This document shows, piece after piece, positions 4,635 through 5,865 of a DNA stretch of 5,865 nucleotides. The stretch comes from an uncultured bacterium (GTDB lineage: Bacteria; Bacillota; Clostridia; Oscillospirales; Ruminococcaceae). The translations under genes and the position numbers were made by a program. The notes beneath the pieces were generated by a model that saw only the letters and a program-made list of their open reading frames with translations, searched no databases and had not been told where the DNA came from. The stretch's first letter is position 1. Each line of letters begins with the position of its first letter. The stretch lies in the NCBI GenBank assembly GCA_934845495.1, contig CAKWRB010000078.1, positions 1 through 5,865 of the forward strand, in the 5' to 3' direction.

Positions 4635-5720
4635 ATGAAATTGACCGACATCGAACGCACTCATGTAGGGTATCTGAACACACCGCTGGAGTTCATGCCC
4701 AACCTGACCCGGGAACTGGGAAAGGGCAAGCTCTATGTCAAGCGGGACGACATGACCGGCCTGGCCATGGGCGGAAACAAGGCCAGGAAGCTGGACTACC
4801 TTGTAAAGGATGCCCTGGATCACGGCTATAATGCACTGATGACCTTTGGCGGTGTTCAGACCAACCATGGCCGGATGACTGTGGCTGCGGCAGTGCGCTA
4901 CAACATGAAGCCGATCCTGGTGCTGACCGGCCCGAAGCCGGATTACTGTTCGGGCAACCTGATTCTGGACCGGATGATGGGCGCCGATGTACACTTTATC
5001 GACACCACGGCCTATGCGGATCTTCCAGAACCGGAAAAGAGTGAGAAAACCTCTGCCTTCCTGGCACAGGAGACCGAAAAAATCGTAGCAGAATACGAAA
5101 AACAGGGGATTCACCCCTACAATGTCCCGGTGGGCGGAAGCAGCGTGGTCGGTGCAGCCGGCTATATCAATGCCATCCCCGAAATCATGCGGCAGATGGA
5201 AGAACAGGGCATCGAGGCCAAGTACCTGGTGTGCGGTTTCGGCTCGATGGGCACCTTTGGCGGCCTGCTGGCAGGTGCCAAGTATTTCAAAGCCCCCTTT
5301 GAGATCATCGGTATTCCGGTGAGCCCCTCTTTCCGCAGCCCGGAACTGATCTGTGAGTTTATCGACAAGCTGTCGGAGGAATACGAGCTGGGGATCCATG
5401 TCACTCCGGATGATGTCCATATCGAAACCGGCGCCCCGGAGAGTCCCTACTATGGCGTGGGCTATAACATTCCCGATCCTGTCACCCAGGAGTATATGGC
5501 GCTGCTGGCCCGCACCGAGGGCCTGTTCACCGACCCCTGCTACACCGGCAAGATTTTCCACGGCTTTGTGGATCTGGTGCGCAGCGGCAAGATCCCCGAG
5601 GGGGAGAATGCCATCTTCCTGCATTCGGGCGGCACACCGGCCATCTGGAGCAAGGAGCATCTGGATGCAGCCCAGGAAATCTTCTACGGTGGGGACGGCC
5701 TGTTTGTACACAAGGCATGA
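4635..5720 (+). CDS. PLP-dependent enzyme of the D-cysteine desulfhydrase / ACC deaminase family
   Basis: A 361-residue cytosolic fold-type II PLP enzyme. Relatives split D-cysteine into pyruvate, sulfide and ammonia, or deaminate 1-aminocyclopropane-1-carboxylate; other members act on related amino acids. YVKRDDMTGLAMGGNKARKL (35-53) carries the PLP-binding lysine, Lys49. FGGVQTNHGR (71-80) matches the usual QSNHxR catalytic motif, but Thr76 stands where family members have the nucleophilic serine; Asn77 and His78 are kept. The Gly-rich cofactor phosphate loop is GFGSMGTFGG (201-210), less typical than GSGGTHAG. Later motifs are GVGYNIP (275-280 region), DPCYTGK (300-306, with the conserved Tyr303) and FLHSGGTPAIW (328-338). 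The start is the ATG at 4635 because it has a ribosome binding site and gives the family-like N-terminus; an in-frame ATG at 4599 would add 12 residues. It is a single-gene unit with its own promoter and terminator. Exact substrate is uncertain; desulfhydrase-like activity is favoured over ACC deaminase only weakly. Confidence 0.92.
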   Translation: MKLTDIERTHVGYLNTPLEFMPNLTRELGKGKLYVKRDDMTGLAMGGNKARKLDYLVKDALDHGYNALMTFGGVQTNHGRMTVAAAVRYNMKPILVLTGPKPDYCSGNLILDRMMGADVHFIDTTAYADLPEPEKSEKTSAFLAQETEKIVAEYEKQGIHPYNVPVGGSSVVGAAGYINAIPEIMRQMEEQGIEAKYLVCGFGSMGTFGGLLAGAKYFKAPFEIIGIPVSPSFRSPELICEFIDKLSEEYELGIHVTPDDVHIETGAPESPYYGVGYNIPDPVTQEYMALLARTEGLFTDPCYTGKIFHGFVDLVRSGKIPEGENAIFLHSGGTPAIWSKEHLDAAQEIFYGGDGLFVHKA

Positions 5721-5730
5721 TTTTGTCCGA

Positions 5731-5753
5731 TGCCCCGAACCCCTCTCGGGGCA
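5731..5753. repeat. Short hairpin just after the PLP-enzyme gene
   Basis: An 8-bp perfect stem, TGCCCCGA (5731-5738) with TCGGGGCA (5746-5753), closes a 7-nt loop 10 nt after the stop. A run of A rather than T follows, so it is probably a 3'-end stabilising hairpin placed before the terminator proper. Confidence 0.65.
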
Positions 5754-5756
5754 ATG

Positions 5757-5787
5757 AAAAGGGACCCGAAAATTCGGGTCCCTTTTT
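5757..5787 (+). terminator. Rho-independent terminator of the PLP-enzyme gene
   Basis: A GC-rich stem, GGGACCCG (5761-5768) with CGGGTCCC (5775-5782), is extended by A-T pairs on both sides and followed by T5 at 5783-5787. The A4 at 5757-5760 gives a short T-run on the other strand, so weak bidirectional action is possible. Confidence 0.92.
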
Positions 5788-5865
5788 GTGTCCCTGATGT
5801 GGTGCAGGGAGTTCGGGTGCGGCAATGCAGAAATCCTGCATTCTGCATCCGGCATCACGGAGGGG
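5788..5865. other. Non-coding right edge: two small inverted repeats and a ribosome-binding-site-like end
   Basis: No gene is seen. TCCCTG (5791-5796) and CAGGGA (5805-5810) form one inverted repeat. AATGCAG (5824-5830) and CTGCATT (5836-5842) form another, with a further CTGCAT copy following at 5843-5848. GGAGGG at 5859-5864 resembles a ribosome binding site for a plus-strand gene starting just outside the window. No clear -35/-10 promoter is visible in these 78 bases. Confidence 0.4.

Noticed and set aside
5353..5757. 134-codon open frame in another frame within the PLP-enzyme gene
   Set aside because: It is an overlapping shadow rich in Ser, Arg and Pro, runs into the hairpin after the gene, and has no ribosome binding site.
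4521..5858. A 445-codon minus-strand open frame antisense to the PLP-enzyme gene
   Set aside because: It spans the terminator and the upstream leader, has no family resemblance, and is explained by the scarcity of codons that would create stops on the opposite strand of a GC3-rich gene.

Overview
The window looks like a chromosomal segment from a Gram-positive gut-type member of the Clostridia. The best guess is an Oscillospiraceae/Ruminococcaceae relative such as Faecalibacterium, Gemmiger or Subdoligranulum. This is inferred from GC-rich third codon positions, strong purine-rich ribosome binding sites, a lipobox lipoprotein, a DegV protein, a short GT8 glycosyltransferase and U-tract hairpin terminators. 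No sequence in the window names the genus, and no phage, transposon, CRISPR or RNA gene is visible.

Layout, left to right. (1) Positions 1-1222, plus strand: the 3' part of a membrane protein resembling the DUF5058 family, then a second polytopic membrane protein 15 nt downstream. They look like one operon for a two-subunit transporter or permease of unknown substrate. A hairpin at 1245-1280 ends it and can also serve the convergent gene on the other strand. (2) Positions 1289-2119 (or 2125), minus strand: a GT8-family glycosyltransferase with its own promoter. (3) Positions 2319-4262, minus strand: a two-gene operon, degV-like then a TlpA-like thioredoxin-fold lipoprotein, with a clear promoter upstream of degV and a strong terminator at 2283-2313. 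(4) Positions 4263-4634: a 372-nt divergent intergenic region with a promoter on each strand and a perfect 9-bp inverted repeat between them. (5) Positions 4635-5720, plus strand: a PLP-dependent enzyme of the D-cysteine desulfhydrase/ACC deaminase family, followed by two hairpins, the second a strong terminator. (6) Positions 5788-5865: no gene; two small inverted repeats and a purine-rich ribosome-binding-site-like sequence at the very edge, possibly the leader of a gene beginning outside the window.

Most of the window is ordinary metabolic and cell-envelope gene content, and I did not find a clearly new defence or mobile system. The points most worth following up are: the paired uncharacterised membrane proteins, with codon use suggesting high expression; an unusual long N-terminal region on the TlpA lipoprotein, co-transcribed with a DegV protein that lacks a usual histidine; a Ser-to-Thr change at the catalytic position of the PLP enzyme; and several unexplained inverted repeats near promoters. 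Functional links between the five transcription units are not evident. The only sound co-expression inferences are within the membrane pair and within degV-tlpA.
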